NCBI GenBank assembly: GCA_910587915.1
Contig: CAJUOB010000008.1
Coordinates: forward strand, 1-64,000
Length of the DNA stretch: 64,000 nucleotides
DNA from: an uncultured Muribaculaceae bacterium
GTDB lineage: Bacteria > Bacteroidota > Bacteroidia > Bacteroidales > Muribaculaceae
Reading direction: 5' to 3'
The notes beneath the pieces were generated by a model. That model searched no databases, was not told where the DNA came from, and was given only the letters and a program-made list of their open reading frames with translations. This document shows, in pieces, positions 35,180 to 45,573 of this stretch. Position 1 is the first letter of the stretch. Each line of letters opens with the position of its first letter. The position numbers were made by a program, and so were the translations under genes.

Positions 35180-35210
35180 CAAAGATACTATTTTTCATAG
35201 AAATAAGCAA
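35180..35210 (-). promoter_or_regulatory. Promoter of the inactive C10 homologue and its partner
   Basis: Minus-strand TATCTTTG (35187-35180) with TTG at 35210-35208, 20-bp spacing. It lies 49 bp before the ATG at 35131. The remainder of 35211-35392 is A/T-rich with no gene seen. Confidence 0.6.
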
Positions 35211-35392
35211 GAACAAAATGTTTATTTATCTTTTTTAACATTTGACAGATATAACCACCTCTATCAATCTATTACACCCCATCGAAGCTTATGGCCTAAA
35301 AATAATTTTTCGAACGCCATCCACAACATACCGTAGCGCCGGAACAAGCTAAAAATAATAAGAGCACGAGCGAGTTTTTCGCGGTTTTTGTG

Positions 35393-35400
35393 TACTTTTG
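35393..35400 (+). promoter_or_regulatory. -7 box of nadA
   Basis: TACTTTTG, 20 bp before the nadA ATG at 35421; transcription would start about 14 nt before it. No clear TTG was found at -33. Confidence 0.5.
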
Positions 35401-35420
35401 CAGGCGATAAACCATACGCT

Positions 35421-36383
35421 ATGAATCATTGTGTATCAGGGGCAGGCGCCGACGAGGCGTTGCGCCGTGAAATATTACAGTTGAAAAAGGACAAGAATGC
35501 CGTTATCCTTGCCCATTATTACGTCGACGGTGCCATTCAGGACATCGCCGATTATATAGGCGACTCGCTCGCTCTCGCTCAGAAAGCGGCAGAGTACTGC
35601 GCCGATGCCGACATTATAGTGATGTGCGGCGTGCATTTCATGGGCGAGACCGTGAAGGTGCTGTGTCCCGACAAAAAAGTTCTCGTGCCCGATGCCGAAG
35701 CAGGCTGCTCGCTCGCCGACAGCTGCCCGGCAGCCGACTTCGAGGCTTTCATCGCCAGGCATCCGGGCCACACCGTGGTGTCGTATGTCAACACGTCGAT
35801 AGGTGTCAAAGCCCTCACCGACATCCTTGTCACCAGCGGCAATGCGCGTAAGATCATCGACTCACTCCCTGCCGATGAAAAAATAATATTCGGCCCCGAC
35901 CGCAATCTCGGGGGATATATCAATGCCGAAACCGGCCGCGACATGGTGCTGTGGGATGGCGCATGCCATGTACACGAGCGTTTTTCGCCCGAAGCCATAG
36001 CAGCCCTCAAGGAAGCGCACCCCGACGCACCCGTACTCGTTCATCCCGAATGTAGCCGCCCGGTACGTCTTATGGCCGACAAGCTCGGCTCTACCGCTGC
36101 ACTGCTCGACTATGCCATAGCCAGCGACGCCACAGAATTCATAGTGGCAACCGAAAGCGGCATCCTGCACCAGATGCGCAAGAAAGCCCCGGGCAAAACC
36201 TTCATTGCCGTTCCCCCGGTCGACAGCACATGCGGATGCAACGAGTGCGCATATATGAAACTCAACACCCTCGGCAAGCTGCGCGACTGTCTGGCGGCCG
36301 AAGCACCCGAAATAAAAATCGACGAGAATCTGCGTCAGAAAGCTCTCCGCCCTATCCGGCGCATGCTCGAACTCTCAAAATAA
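35421..36383 (+). CDS. nadA: Quinolinate synthase
   Basis: Condenses iminoaspartate and dihydroxyacetone phosphate to quinolinate in NAD biosynthesis, using a 4Fe-4S cluster. The 320 residues include [22 protein letters not shown] near the start, the cluster-type cysteines in [17 protein letters not shown] and [10 protein letters not shown], and the [10 protein letters not shown] motif. I start at ATG 35421; an open extension of 11 codons overlaps the promoter box. The nadB and nadC partners are not adjacent. leuS follows after 43 bp without an obvious promoter. Confidence 0.95.
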   Translation: MNHCVSGAGADEALRREILQLKKDKNAVILAHYYVDGAIQDIADYIGDSLALAQKAAEYCADADIIVMCGVHFMGETVKVLCPDKKVLVPDAEAGCSLADSCPAADFEAFIARHPGHTVVSYVNTSIGVKALTDILVTSGNARKIIDSLPADEKIIFGPDRNLGGYINAETGRDMVLWDGACHVHERFSPEAIAALKEAHPDAPVLVHPECSRPVRLMADKLGSTAALLDYAIASDATEFIVATESGILHQMRKKAPGKTFIAVPPVDSTCGCNECAYMKLNTLGKLRDCLAAEAPEIKIDENLRQKALRPIRRMLELSK

Positions 36384-36426
36384 TTCACCTCACAACTCGG
36401 CCTCAAAGCCACACAGCCACATAACA

Positions 36427-39198
36427 ATGGAATACAATCATAAAGAAATAGAGAGCCAAGTGGCTCAGTACTGGAAAGACCGCAACATATATCACGTGGA
36501 GATAGACCATGCCAAGCCCAAATACTATGTGCTCGACATGTTCCCCTACCCTTCGGGCGCCGGACTCCACGTAGGCCATCCCCTGGGCTACATCGCCAGC
36601 GATATTGTGGCCCGCTACAAACGTCTGCAAGGATTCAATGTGCTCCACCCCATGGGATACGACGCCTATGGACTTCCTGCCGAGCAATATGCCATCCAGA
36701 CCGGTCAGCACCCCGAGGTGACAACCCGCATAAACACAGCCCGCTACCGCAGCCAGCTCGATAAGATCGGCTTCAGCTTCGACTGGGACCGCGAAATACG
36801 CACATGCGACCCTGAGTTCTACCGCTGGACCCAGTGGGCATTCCTGAAAATGTTCGGCTCCTACTACGACAAAAACGCCGACCGTGCCATGCCCGTGGAA
36901 AAACTCGTGGAGCATTTCGAAAAGAACGGCACCGACGGGGTCAACGCCGCATGCACCAAGGAGCTTCATTTCTCCGCTGCAGAATGGGCCGCCATGACCG
37001 ACCGGCAGAAGAGCGACACCCTGATGAACTACCGCCTCGCATACCTCGCCAACACCATGGTGAACTGGTGCCCCAAACTCGGCACCGTGCTCGCCAACGA
37101 CGAAGTGAGCGAAGGCCTTTCGGTACGCGGCGGCTATCCCGTAGAACAAAAAGAAATGTGGCAGTGGTGTCTTCGCGTATCGGCCTATGCCGAGCGTCTG
37201 CTCGAAGGACTCAACCGCATCGACTGGTCGGAATCCATAAAGGAAACACAACGCAACTGGATCGGCCGCTCCGAAGGCGCCGAGATGCACTTCAGCATCG
37301 ACGGCCGCGATGACATCGACCTCGAGATATTCACCACCCGTGCCGACACCGTATTCGGAGTCACATTCATGGTCCTGGCGCCGGAAAGCAAATATGTGAA
37401 GGAGCTCACCACTCCGGAGCAGAAATCTGCTGTCGACGCATACCTCGATACCATCAAGCATCGCACCGAGCGCGAGCGCATGATCGATAAGAAAGTCACA
37501 GGCGTATTCAGCGGAAGCTACGCCATCAATCCCCTCTCAGGCAAGAAAATACCCGTATACATCAGCGACTATGTGCTCGCCGGATACGGCACAGGCGCAA
37601 TCATGGCCGTTCCGGCACACGACAGCCGCGACTATGCCTTCGCCCGCCACTTCGACCTGCCTGTCATACCCCTCATCGAAGGTGCCGATGTAAGCGAAGA
37701 GAGCTTCGACGCTAAAGAAGGCACTATGATCAACAGCGACGGCCCCGAACTGAAACTCAACGGCCTTAGCGTGAAAGACGCTATCGCCGCTACAAAACGC
37801 TTCATCGAAGAAAAAGGAATCGGACGCGTGAAGACAAACTACCGTCTCCGCGACGCCATATTCAGCCGCCAGCGCTACTGGGGTGAGCCTATACCTATCT
37901 GCTACGTAGACGGCATCCCCACGCCCTACAACAATCTCCCCCTCGAACTCCCCGAGGTCGACAAATACCTGCCCACCGAAACCGGAGAGCCTCCGCTGGG
38001 CCGCGCCAAGAACTGGCACACCCCCGAAGGCTACCCATTGGAGCTCAACACCATGCCTGGTTTCGCAGGTTCTTCAGCCTACTATCTGCGCTACATGGAC
38101 CCGCGCAATGAAAATGCACTTGTGAGCCGCGAGGCCGACGAATACTGGCGCGCTGTCGACCTCTACATCGGCGGTAGCGAACATGCCACAGGTCACCTCA
38201 TCTACAGCCGATTCTGGAATAAGTTCCTCTACGACTACAACGAAGTAGTCGACGATGAGCCCTTCCACAAACTCATCAACCAGGGCATGATCCAAGGCCG
38301 CACCAGCTTCGTATACCGCATCAACGGCACCAACAAATATGTCAGCGCCGGTCTTCGCGATCAGTACGAGACCCAGCCCATCCGTGTGGACATCAACATG
38401 GTGAGCAACGACGTGCTCGACACCGAGGCATTCCGTGCATGGCGTCCCGAATTCGCCGATGCCGAATTCGTGCTCGAGGACGGCCGATACATCTGCGGAC
38501 ATGCGGTGGAAAAAATGTCGAAATCGATGCACAATGTCGTCAACCCCGACGACATGGTCGAACGCTATGGTGCCGACACTCTCCGTCTCTACGAAATGTT
38601 CCTCGGCCCGCTCGAGGCAAGCAAGCCTTGGGACACCAACGGCATCGACGGCGTATTCCGCTTCATCAAAAAATTCTGGGGCCTCTACTGGCGTGGCAAC
38701 GATTGCCTTGTCGACACATCCGCACCCACACGCGAAAACCTCAAGAGCCTCCACAAACTCATCAAGAAAGTAACATCCGATATCGACGGTTTCTCGTTCA
38801 ACACTTCTGTGGCCGCGTTCATGATATGCATCAACGAGCTCGCCCAGCAGAAATGCCGCTCCCGCGAAATCCTCGAACCGCTCGCAGTCGTACTCGCTCC
38901 CTTTGCACCTTTCGTGGCCGAGGCACTGTGGCAGGGCGCTCTCGGACACGACAGCAGCGTATGCGACGCACGCTGGCCCGAGTACAACGAGGAATGGCTC
39001 AAGGAGAACGAGGTGACCATGGCCGTATCGTTCAACGGCAAGGCACGCTTCAACATCACCGTACCTGTCGACATGCCTCGCGAAGAAGTCGAAAAGACTG
39101 CCCTCGAGGCCGAAGGCGCTGCCAAATGGCTCGAAGGAAAGACTGTCCGCAAGATCATCGTAGTCCCCGGCAAGATTGTCAACATCGTGGTAGCCTAA
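36427..39198 (+). CDS. leuS: Leucyl-tRNA synthetase
   Basis: Class I synthetase charging tRNA-Leu with proofreading. In 923 residues: the HIGH motif as HVGH (48-51) within [15 protein letters not shown], the CP1 editing domain (about 230-430, with the [18 protein letters not shown] strand and a [11 protein letters not shown] site whose Asp recognises the amino group), KMSKS (696-700), an anticodon-binding domain and a C-terminal domain ending GKIVNIVVA. Length is near the bacterial norm, with an insertion in the catalytic half typical of Bacteroidetes. Strong codon bias matches a housekeeping gene. Confidence 0.97.
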   Translation: MEYNHKEIESQVAQYWKDRNIYHVEIDHAKPKYYVLDMFPYPSGAGLHVGHPLGYIASDIVARYKRLQGFNVLHPMGYDAYGLPAEQYAIQTGQHPEVTTRINTARYRSQLDKIGFSFDWDREIRTCDPEFYRWTQWAFLKMFGSYYDKNADRAMPVEKLVEHFEKNGTDGVNAACTKELHFSAAEWAAMTDRQKSDTLMNYRLAYLANTMVNWCPKLGTVLANDEVSEGLSVRGGYPVEQKEMWQWCLRVSAYAERLLEGLNRIDWSESIKETQRNWIGRSEGAEMHFSIDGRDDIDLEIFTTRADTVFGVTFMVLAPESKYVKELTTPEQKSAVDAYLDTIKHRTERERMIDKKVTGVFSGSYAINPLSGKKIPVYISDYVLAGYGTGAIMAVPAHDSRDYAFARHFDLPVIPLIEGADVSEESFDAKEGTMINSDGPELKLNGLSVKDAIAATKRFIEEKGIGRVKTNYRLRDAIFSRQRYWGEPIPICYVDGIPTPYNNLPLELPEVDKYLPTETGEPPLGRAKNWHTPEGYPLELNTMPGFAGSSAYYLRYMDPRNENALVSREADEYWRAVDLYIGGSEHATGHLIYSRFWNKFLYDYNEVVDDEPFHKLINQGMIQGRTSFVYRINGTNKYVSAGLRDQYETQPIRVDINMVSNDVLDTEAFRAWRPEFADAEFVLEDGRYICGHAVEKMSKSMHNVVNPDDMVERYGADTLRLYEMFLGPLEASKPWDTNGIDGVFRFIKKFWGLYWRGNDCLVDTSAPTRENLKSLHKLIKKVTSDIDGFSFNTSVAAFMICINELAQQKCRSREILEPLAVVLAPFAPFVAEALWQGALGHDSSVCDARWPEYNEEWLKENEVTMAVSFNGKARFNITVPVDMPREEVEKTALEAEGAAKWLEGKTVRKIIVVPGKIVNIVVA

Positions 39199-39232
39199 GG
39201 CAATAAGCTATGCCGACGTCCGTTATTTCTTT

Positions 39233-39817
39233 ATGCGACAAATAGTTTTTGCAAGCAACAACTCACACAAACTGCGCGAGCTCCGCGAAATCCTCGGCGA
39301 GGGTTTCGAGGTGCTCGGGCTTGCCGATATCGGTTGCCACGACGATATTCCCGAAACGGCCGAAACCTTCGAGGGTAATGCCCTGCTGAAGGCACGCTTC
39401 GTGAAAGAACACTATGGCTACGACTGCTTCGCCGACGACTCCGGCCTCGAAGTCGACGCTCTCGGTGGCGCTCCTGGCATATACAGCGCACGCTATGCCG
39501 GCGGCGAGGGGCACGACAGTGCCGCCAACAATGCCCGATTGCTGCGCGAGCTCGACGGCATAACCGACCGTCGTGCCCGGTTCCGCACCGCAATAGCCCT
39601 GCTTATCGGAGACGATGCTCCGCGCTACTTCAATGGCAGCGTCGAGGGCACCATCCTCACAGAAGAGCATGGCGCGGGCGGCTTCGGCTACGATCCTCTG
39701 TTCCAACCTCTGGGCTGGGACAAGACCTTCGCCGAGGCTACTCCCGAAGAGAAAAATGCAGTAAGTCATCGTGGCCGTGCCGTGAGAGAACTTGCAAGCT
39801 ATCTGGAGTCGCTCTGA
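39233..39817 (+). CDS. rdgB: Non-canonical purine NTP pyrophosphatase (RdgB/HAM1)
   Basis: Hydrolyses ITP, dITP and XTP to monophosphates, cleaning the nucleotide pool. The 194 residues start with the family's FASNNSHKLRELREIL and carry DDSGLEVDALGGAPGIYSAR (about 67-86), GGFGYDPLF (141-149) and the C-terminal NAVSHRGRAV. It lies 34 bp after leuS and 32 bp before porZ, so it is probably co-transcribed with them. Confidence 0.95.
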   Translation: MRQIVFASNNSHKLRELREILGEGFEVLGLADIGCHDDIPETAETFEGNALLKARFVKEHYGYDCFADDSGLEVDALGGAPGIYSARYAGGEGHDSAANNARLLRELDGITDRRARFRTAIALLIGDDAPRYFNGSVEGTILTEEHGAGGFGYDPLFQPLGWDKTFAEATPEEKNAVSHRGRAVRELASYLESL

Positions 39818-39849
39818 CGATAACCGACCATTACCGATTCTCTCTACCG

Positions 39850-42282
39850 ATGATTAAAAAAGCGATTTTTCTTTTTGCCATAGCCATATGCTCGGTCCTG
39901 TTTCCCGCTGTCATGCACGCCGCAACCGACATGTCGGGACGATGGAGCATGTTCCCATGCATAGGCTACGACATTACCAAAGTCATCGAATCGCCCGACA
40001 AGGTCTACGCCGTATCTAACGGCAATCTCTTCTCCCGCGGACTCGATGATGACGAGATATACCTATACTCCACAAGCAACAAGCTGTCGGATACCGGTGT
40101 GACCGATATCTACTACAATCCTGCCGGAAAATATCTGCTCATCACCTACTCCAACGGCAACATCGACCTCCTCTACGACGACGGCCGCGTGGCCAACCTG
40201 CCCGAAATAAAGGACGCCGTGATTTCCGCAGGCCATGGCATAAATCACGCAGCCTTTGCCGACAACCGCATCTACCTTGCCACCGATTTCGGCATAGCCG
40301 TATACGATGAAGCCAAGCTCGAGGTCATCGATTCTGGAATATACAACCGCAAGGCGACACACCTGCTTCCAATGGGCGACAATCTGCTGTTGATTATCGA
40401 CCAGACTGCCTATGTCTCGTCTAAAAAAGAAAAGCACCACTCCTTCGACAGTTTCCGGGAGCTTATCAACCTATGGTGCAAGGATGTCGCTCCCCTCAAC
40501 GAAACATCGGTGGCCTACAACCATAGCTCAGGCCTATATCGAGCCATATTTGACTTCGAAAAAGGCTCGGTCGACCGTATAGGCTATGGAATAAAGCCAA
40601 CGCACGATAAGCTCCTCACCCAATCCGACGGCTCCGTAATTGCATACGACGCCAACCGGATCTACACCGCCGGCCCCGACGGTATTGAAAACTCTTGCGA
40701 TATTCCCGAAGCGCTTTCGGGCACAACTCTATTTGTAAACGACGGCACTTCCTCGGTGTGGGGAGTCGATATCGACGGCATCGGCCACTATGACCTCTCG
40801 AAAAGCTCTCCGACGGTACTCATGCAGCCATTTCGCCCCGAAGCGCTCACCGTCGACCAAGCGGTGCACTTCTCATGGAGCAACGACGGCGACAGGCTGT
40901 ACATCACGCGCCATACTCCGACACAATATCTCATAAACGGAAGTGTCGACGATTTCAGCGGAATCCAGACTGTCAACCGCTACGAACCGGCCACCGGAAA
41001 AATAACCGACCTCACCGTGCGAAATTTCGACCCGTCCGACATAGCTCCAAGCATGGCATCGCAACAGCGCAATACCGGTTGGGATGGACTTGTGGGAGGC
41101 CCGAGCCGCGTGATCGAGGATCCCGACGATCCCGATGTCTGGTATCAGGCTTTCAACGGGCAGCCTTTCTTCGTGTTCCGTGGCAATGAAGTCGAGGCAT
41201 CTTTCAACAGCACAAACTGCTACAACACCACCGGCTCCCCACGCGGATACAACGTATCTATCGACCCGGAAGGAAACCTATGGTTGGGCATCGGACACAA
41301 TATTGCAGCAAAAGCCACATTCCTCATCCTGCCGGCGGCCAAACGTCGTGGCGACCTGAAGGCCGTAACGAAGTCCGACTTCATCCATCTGTCGACCGGC
41401 GACTTTGTCGGCACACGCGACCTGTCGGCTCTGTTCTGCAAACGCTCCAACATAGTCTTCGTTTCGGTAGGCGAAGCGCGCAAAGGCTTCTATGTAATCG
41501 ACACAAAAGGCACGTACACCGACTTTTCCGACGACGATGTGGTGTACAATCCTTCATTCCGCGACTCCGAAGGCCACGAACTAAACGCCGAAGCACTCCC
41601 CTATGCAGTCGAGGACAATACCGGCCAGATATGGTGTCCTTCGGCCGTCGGACCTCTGGTGATACAGCGCCCGGCCGAGGCCCTCAGCCCCAACTTCGGT
41701 TTCAAGCGCCCGATCGTACCACGCAACGATGGTACTCCCTACGGCGATTATCTCCTCGACGGTGTGAAAGTGACCCGCATAGCAGTCGACCCATCCAACC
41801 GCAAATGGCTTGCCACCGAAACCGATGGCGTATATCTGGTAAATGCCGACGGAACCGAAATAATAGCCCACTACAATAATTCCAACTCACCCCTGATGTC
41901 GAACAACGTATACGCCGTTACATGCGATCCTCACAGCAATCGCGTGTACTTCGGCACGGCCGACGGCATGTATATGTTCGACAGCGACTCCTCTCCGGCG
42001 GCCGAGGACTATTCCGACGTCTACGCATACCCCAACCCGGTACGCCCCGAATACACCGGATGGATCACCATCGCCGGACTTAAGGACAACTCCCTCGTAA
42101 AAATTGCAGACATCGCCGGAAATGTATTTTTCCAAGGCCGCTCCGAAGGCGGCATGATAAGCTGGGACGGCTGCAACAGTGCCGGAGAGCGTGTGCGTAC
42201 TGGAGTGTACTTCGTGTTCGCATCTGAAAATGCCGACGGCTCGTCTTCGGGAGCCGTGACTAAAATCATGGTTGTTAACTGA
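39850..42282 (+). CDS. porZ: T9SS attachment-complex protein PorZ
   Basis: An 810-residue surface protein matching PorZ, which with PorU, PorV and PorQ forms the complex that attaches cargo to anionic LPS after T9SS export. A signal peptide (1-24) is followed by two seven-bladed beta-propeller regions of two-component-regulator-propeller type (repeats such as VYAVSNGNLFSRG, IYLATDFGIAVYDE, WLATETDGVYLVN) and a C-terminal T9SS-type domain (DVYAYPNPVRPEYTGWITI...RTGVYFVFAS). PorZ is known to keep its CTD. The YAYPNPV and IADIAGNVFF motifs are clear. porU lies 3.3 kb downstream. The next gene starts one base after the stop. Confidence 0.87.
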   Translation: MIKKAIFLFAIAICSVLFPAVMHAATDMSGRWSMFPCIGYDITKVIESPDKVYAVSNGNLFSRGLDDDEIYLYSTSNKLSDTGVTDIYYNPAGKYLLITYSNGNIDLLYDDGRVANLPEIKDAVISAGHGINHAAFADNRIYLATDFGIAVYDEAKLEVIDSGIYNRKATHLLPMGDNLLLIIDQTAYVSSKKEKHHSFDSFRELINLWCKDVAPLNETSVAYNHSSGLYRAIFDFEKGSVDRIGYGIKPTHDKLLTQSDGSVIAYDANRIYTAGPDGIENSCDIPEALSGTTLFVNDGTSSVWGVDIDGIGHYDLSKSSPTVLMQPFRPEALTVDQAVHFSWSNDGDRLYITRHTPTQYLINGSVDDFSGIQTVNRYEPATGKITDLTVRNFDPSDIAPSMASQQRNTGWDGLVGGPSRVIEDPDDPDVWYQAFNGQPFFVFRGNEVEASFNSTNCYNTTGSPRGYNVSIDPEGNLWLGIGHNIAAKATFLILPAAKRRGDLKAVTKSDFIHLSTGDFVGTRDLSALFCKRSNIVFVSVGEARKGFYVIDTKGTYTDFSDDDVVYNPSFRDSEGHELNAEALPYAVEDNTGQIWCPSAVGPLVIQRPAEALSPNFGFKRPIVPRNDGTPYGDYLLDGVKVTRIAVDPSNRKWLATETDGVYLVNADGTEIIAHYNNSNSPLMSNNVYAVTCDPHSNRVYFGTADGMYMFDSDSSPAAEDYSDVYAYPNPVRPEYTGWITIAGLKDNSLVKIADIAGNVFFQGRSEGGMISWDGCNSAGERVRTGVYFVFASENADGSSSGAVTKIMVVN

Positions 42283-42283
42283 T

Positions 42284-42814
42284 ATGGATCATACATCTTT
42301 GCGCTACACCGATGAGCGCGACAAAACATATGGACTCGCCGGAATGGCCATTACACTGGTGGCTATCGACGGCGAAAAATACCTGTGCGAAATCAATCTC
42401 GACGCCGATGCCGGCGAAGGAATTGTCATGACACACGACTATGGCTTCAAAGGAAATCCGCGCATGTCGGCCCGCATCATATGGGAGCAGACCCTGGCAG
42501 AACTTCGCATGACAACTTCCATGACACTCGGAAACATAGCATGCCGCCGCTACGTGCTCGGACACCGCGACATCGACCAGGCCGATATCACCCCCGTGCG
42601 CGAAGCCGTTCGCCTCGAAGGGCTCGACCACTGCGGCCTCGACAATGATGAGGCCGACCGCCTGTTCGACAGTTGCCTCAGCTATGTGCGCCGCGTATTC
42701 CGTCATTCGGGTGTGCAGGAAGTAGCCCACACTTTCGCAGGCCATATAAGCCGCCGCCGCACTCTCTCGGGTGCCGAGGCGATAGAAATACTAAGCTCTC
42801 TCGGCCTCTCCTGA
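42284..42814 (+). CDS. Uncharacterised protein translationally linked to porZ
   Basis: A soluble 176-residue protein with no signal peptide or membrane segment. It has a beta-rich N-terminal half (AGMAITLVAIDGEKYLCEINLDA) and a helical C-terminal half (SYVRRVFRHSGVQEVAHTFAGHISRRRTLSGAEAIEILSSLGL). No catalytic motif recognised. The ATG at 42284 follows the porZ stop by one base, so the two are translationally coupled, suggesting a shared role or at least shared regulation. The codon bias is that of the neighbouring native genes, so this is not recent transfer. It may be a Bacteroidales-restricted protein. Confidence 0.75.
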   Translation: MDHTSLRYTDERDKTYGLAGMAITLVAIDGEKYLCEINLDADAGEGIVMTHDYGFKGNPRMSARIIWEQTLAELRMTTSMTLGNIACRRYVLGHRDIDQADITPVREAVRLEGLDHCGLDNDEADRLFDSCLSYVRRVFRHSGVQEVAHTFAGHISRRRTLSGAEAIEILSSLGLS

Positions 42815-42902
42815 CAAAGACCTTATCTGAAATTTTTGAAGCATGTCCGGAAGAACATGGTGTGCAATGCATCCGATCCGGACGTGTCTAATTTCATAAA
42901 TC

Positions 42903-43724
42903 ATGTCGACATATACAGTACAAGATCCCCGCAAGGTGACCACACGGCGCCTTGCCGAAATGAAATCCAAAGGCGAGAAAATCGCCATGCTCACCGCCTA
43001 CGACTACTCCATGGCCAAACTTATCGACGAGGCCGGAATGGATGCCATCCTCATAGGCGACTCCGCTGCCAATGTAATGGCCGGATATCCCACGACTCTC
43101 CCCATCACCCTCGACCAGATGATATATCACGCCCAGTGCGTCGCACGTGGCGTAAAACGCGCCCTCGTAGTGTGCGACCTGCCCTTCGGCACATACCAGG
43201 GCAACTCCAAGCAGGCGCTCGCCTCGGCAATCCGCATCATGAAAGAAAGCGGAGCCGAAGCCGTCAAGATGGAAGGCGGTGAGGAAATCATCGAATCGGT
43301 GGAAAGAATTCTCTCAGCTGGCATACCGGTGATGGGTCACCTCGGCCTCACACCTCAGAGCATCAATAAATTCGGCACTTACAATGTGCGTGCCCGCGAG
43401 GCCGCCGAAGCCGAAAAGCTTCTGGCCGATGCCAAACTGCTCGAGAAAGCCGGATGCTTCGCAATAGTACTCGAAAAAATCCCCGCCGAACTTGCCACAA
43501 AGGTATCCGAGAGCCTCTCCATCCCCACCATCGGTATTGGTGCAGGAAACGGATGCGACGGTCAGGTATTGGTGATGCAGGACATGCTCGGCATCAACAT
43601 GGGATTCTCGCCCCGATTCCTGCGTCGCTACGCCGACCTCGGAAATGTGATTGAAGATGCCGTCGGCAACTACATCAAGGACGTGAAGTCGTCCGACTTT
43701 CCTAACGCTTCCGAGCAATATTGA
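42903..43724 (+). CDS. panB: 3-methyl-2-oxobutanoate hydroxymethyltransferase
   Basis: First committed step of pantothenate (CoA precursor) synthesis. It adds a hydroxymethyl group from methylene-tetrahydrofolate to 2-oxoisovalerate. The 273-residue TIM barrel shows [26 protein letters not shown], the metal Asp pair, [28 protein letters not shown] and [24 protein letters not shown]. Starts 88 bp after the unknown gene. panC is not nearby. Followed after 7 bp by the comF-like gene. Confidence 0.96.
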   Translation: MSTYTVQDPRKVTTRRLAEMKSKGEKIAMLTAYDYSMAKLIDEAGMDAILIGDSAANVMAGYPTTLPITLDQMIYHAQCVARGVKRALVVCDLPFGTYQGNSKQALASAIRIMKESGAEAVKMEGGEEIIESVERILSAGIPVMGHLGLTPQSINKFGTYNVRAREAAEAEKLLADAKLLEKAGCFAIVLEKIPAELATKVSESLSIPTIGIGAGNGCDGQVLVMQDMLGINMGFSPRFLRRYADLGNVIEDAVGNYIKDVKSSDFPNASEQY

Positions 43725-43731
43725 TACAACA

Positions 43732-44439
43732 TTGCACTCTCCCCGCCGACTCCTCAGAGGGCTTGCCCACATGCTTATGCCGAGGCTATGCCCGGCATGC
43801 GGACACGCCATGCTCGAGGGTGAGGAAGCAATGTGCTCGGCGTGCCGGATAGCTCTTCCACGGCTCGGACCTGCCGATATAGTGGCAGGGACTCTGGCCG
43901 ATGCGCTGTCGAACGCTCCGGCTCCGCCCGGTTTCACGGCCATATGGTTTCGCTACGACCCCACAGGGCCGTTTGCGCGCCTTGTCCGCGACGCCAAGTA
44001 TGCCGACCGTCCGGCTCTCGCCCGTAAACTCGGACGGGAATTTGCACGCGAACTTATTTCCGACCGTGGCGATACCCTCGCCGCGGTCGACTTGCTTCTT
44101 CCTGTACCGATGCACTGGCAAAAGCAGCTTCGCCGTGGCTACAATCAAAGCGTAGAGATTGCCGCCGGCATAGCCGATGTCACCGGCATACCAATAGGCG
44201 ACAACCTTGTGGCCGTAGCACCGCACGCCACGCAGACTCACCGCTCACGCCGCGCCCGACTCTCCAACGTCCGTGGCACAATCGCATGCGAGGCGCCACA
44301 CGAACTCCACGACCTCGACATATGCCTTGTCGACGATATCGTCACGACAGGAGCCACAATCGGAGAATGCATCATGGCCTTGCGACGCGCCACCGCGCAA
44401 CCCGCTTCGATAGGCGCCATTACACTGGGCGCCCCATGA
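43732..44439 (+). CDS. comF: ComF-family phosphoribosyltransferase-like protein
   Basis: A 235-residue ComF protein: an N-terminal zinc-finger (CPACG at about 20-24 and CSAC at 35-38) followed by a type I PRTase fold with the PRPP loop DICLVDDIVTTGAT (about 200-213). ComF proteins are needed for DNA uptake in naturally competent bacteria, perhaps as helicase partners; the role in Bacteroidales is not established. The start is uncertain: a TTG at 43732, 7 bp past panB, or the ATG at 43771, which would leave only a few residues before the zinc finger. I chose TTG. Confidence 0.85.
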   Translation: MHSPRRLLRGLAHMLMPRLCPACGHAMLEGEEAMCSACRIALPRLGPADIVAGTLADALSNAPAPPGFTAIWFRYDPTGPFARLVRDAKYADRPALARKLGREFARELISDRGDTLAAVDLLLPVPMHWQKQLRRGYNQSVEIAAGIADVTGIPIGDNLVAVAPHATQTHRSRRARLSNVRGTIACEAPHELHDLDICLVDDIVTTGATIGECIMALRRATAQPASIGAITLGAP

Positions 44440-44494
44440 TATGTTAAAATTTAATAAAGCAACTTGGTGAGCGAACAGATTGTAAAAAAGTTGT

Positions 44495-44624
44495 TAACTT
44501 TGCCGATGCAAAGATAAAACGGAAAATCTCGGCGTAAAATCGCCGGATTATGCCACAATAAGTGAATCATAGGTTAGGATGCAATTGCCCGAGAGGGTCG
44601 TTGCATTTTTTTCGCCCTCTTTTG
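44495..44624 (+). ncRNA. Candidate small RNA with two overlapping terminators
   Basis: A TAACTTTG -7 box (44495-44502) predicts a start near 44509. The transcript would contain a CGGCG/CGCCG hairpin (44530-44534 with 44541-44545) and end at one of two stems. Terminator 1 pairs ATGCAA (44579-44584) with TTGCAT (44601-44606), with an inner CCC/GGG, then seven T to 44612. Terminator 2 pairs AGAGGG-CG (44592-44600) with CGCCCTCT (44613-44620), then TTTG. They share GGG 44595-44597 and exclude each other. No open reading frame fits. No RNA family is recognised. Confidence 0.5.
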
Positions 44625-44732
44625 TTACTAAATCTTAAAAGAGCCTAAGCCCGATGCATCATATTCTTTTGTGGCTTCGCCCCTCTGATGCGGAAATTGT
44701 ATGAACCGCCATTCAGGCAGCCGCCAAATAAA

Positions 44733-44765
44733 TTTGGTTCAGAGCCCATTTTTTGTGTATTTTTG
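44733..44765 (+). promoter_or_regulatory. Promoter of the GH25 gene, nearly leaderless
   Basis: TTTG at 44733-44736 and TATTTTTG at 44758-44765, spacing 21 bp; the ATG follows 4 nt later at 44770, so the mRNA would start at or next to the start codon. Confidence 0.6.
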
Positions 44766-44769
44766 TAGC

Positions 44770-45549
44770 ATGACCGACCGGGCTGCAAGAAATATCGCCC
44801 TATGCATTGTAGCGTCGGCGGGGCTGCTGGTAGCCTCGCTTGCATTGTGGCGTGCATTCAGAGTCCGCGAGCCCCATGCCGATATCGACCGAGACCGCTA
44901 CCCTGTGGCCGGGCTCGACATCTCTGCGCACAACGGTATCGTTCGCTTCGATTCAGTAGCTGCCGCCGGAATCGACTTTGTGTATCTCAAAGCCAGCGAA
45001 GGTGTATCGTTCCGCGACCAGAATTTCATCCGCAACTACGACAATGCCCGAAAATCCGGATTGAAAGTCGGTGCATACCACTTTTTCCGTTTCGATTGCG
45101 ACGGCGCAATGCAAAGCGTCAACTTTCTCTCAGCCATCAACGACCGCTCGTTCGACCTACCTCTGGCCATCGATGTCGAAGAATGGCGAAACGCCCCGGG
45201 CCAGACCACCGACATCATCCGCGAGCGCCTCACCACAATGATGGCGCTTCTCCAGGCACAAGGCTACAAGATTGTTGTATACACCAATAAGCAAGGCCAT
45301 GCACGCTTCGTGCGCGAAGGGCTGCCCAACGGCAAAACGCCAGATGTATGGATATGCTCATTCACCAACCCGCCACTGGCCCACGAACCTTGGCGACTGT
45401 GGCAGCATAGCCACATCGGCCATATTCCGGGGGTGAAAGGCGCAGTCGATCTAAATACATTCAACGGCTCCCGCCATCAGTGGCAGCGCTGGCTCGACTC
45501 ATGCGCCATGACGGAGCGCAATAAACAGCCCGTGCAATCCGTTGATTAG
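44770..45549 (+). CDS. GH25 lysozyme-like muramidase, membrane-anchored
   Basis: A 259-residue protein with an N-terminal membrane anchor (about residues 8-28) and a GH25 catalytic barrel facing the periplasm. It should cleave the MurNAc-GlcNAc bond of peptidoglycan. Key residues visible: Asp50 in GLDISAHNG, the YLKASEG strand, GAYHFFR, and the catalytic Asp135 and Glu137 in AIDVEEW. The WQHSHIGHIPGV...DLN end is standard. The start ATG 44770 lies just past a -7 box; an open extension of 23 codons covers the promoter. It precedes porU by 24 bp, so it may help large secretion machines through the wall or serve cell division. Confidence 0.9.
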   Translation: MTDRAARNIALCIVASAGLLVASLALWRAFRVREPHADIDRDRYPVAGLDISAHNGIVRFDSVAAAGIDFVYLKASEGVSFRDQNFIRNYDNARKSGLKVGAYHFFRFDCDGAMQSVNFLSAINDRSFDLPLAIDVEEWRNAPGQTTDIIRERLTTMMALLQAQGYKIVVYTNKQGHARFVREGLPNGKTPDVWICSFTNPPLAHEPWRLWQHSHIGHIPGVKGAVDLNTFNGSRHQWQRWLDSCAMTERNKQPVQSVD

Positions 45550-45573
45550 AAGTAATTGTGTTGACAAATCCAT

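Larger units (their letters stand above)
44440..44769 (+). other. Gene-free region holding a candidate small RNA and the GH25 promoter
   Basis: No protein-coding gene is supported in these 330 bases. A -7 box with a terminated, structured segment occupies 44495-44624. The part from 44625 to 44732 holds a possible GCATCA/TGATGC hairpin (about 44656-44695) and nothing else recognised. The GH25 promoter occupies 44733-44765. Confidence 0.6.

Noticed and set aside
36403..37461. 352-codon open frame opposite leuS
   Set aside because: Full overlap with the catalytic and editing regions of LeuS; no promoter or family pattern.
44625..44757. Possible small protein upstream of the GH25 gene (in-frame ATG at 44701)
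   Set aside because: The 23-codon extension runs through the -33/-7 promoter elements and has a Ser/Arg-rich, non-signal sequence; ATG 44770 is better.
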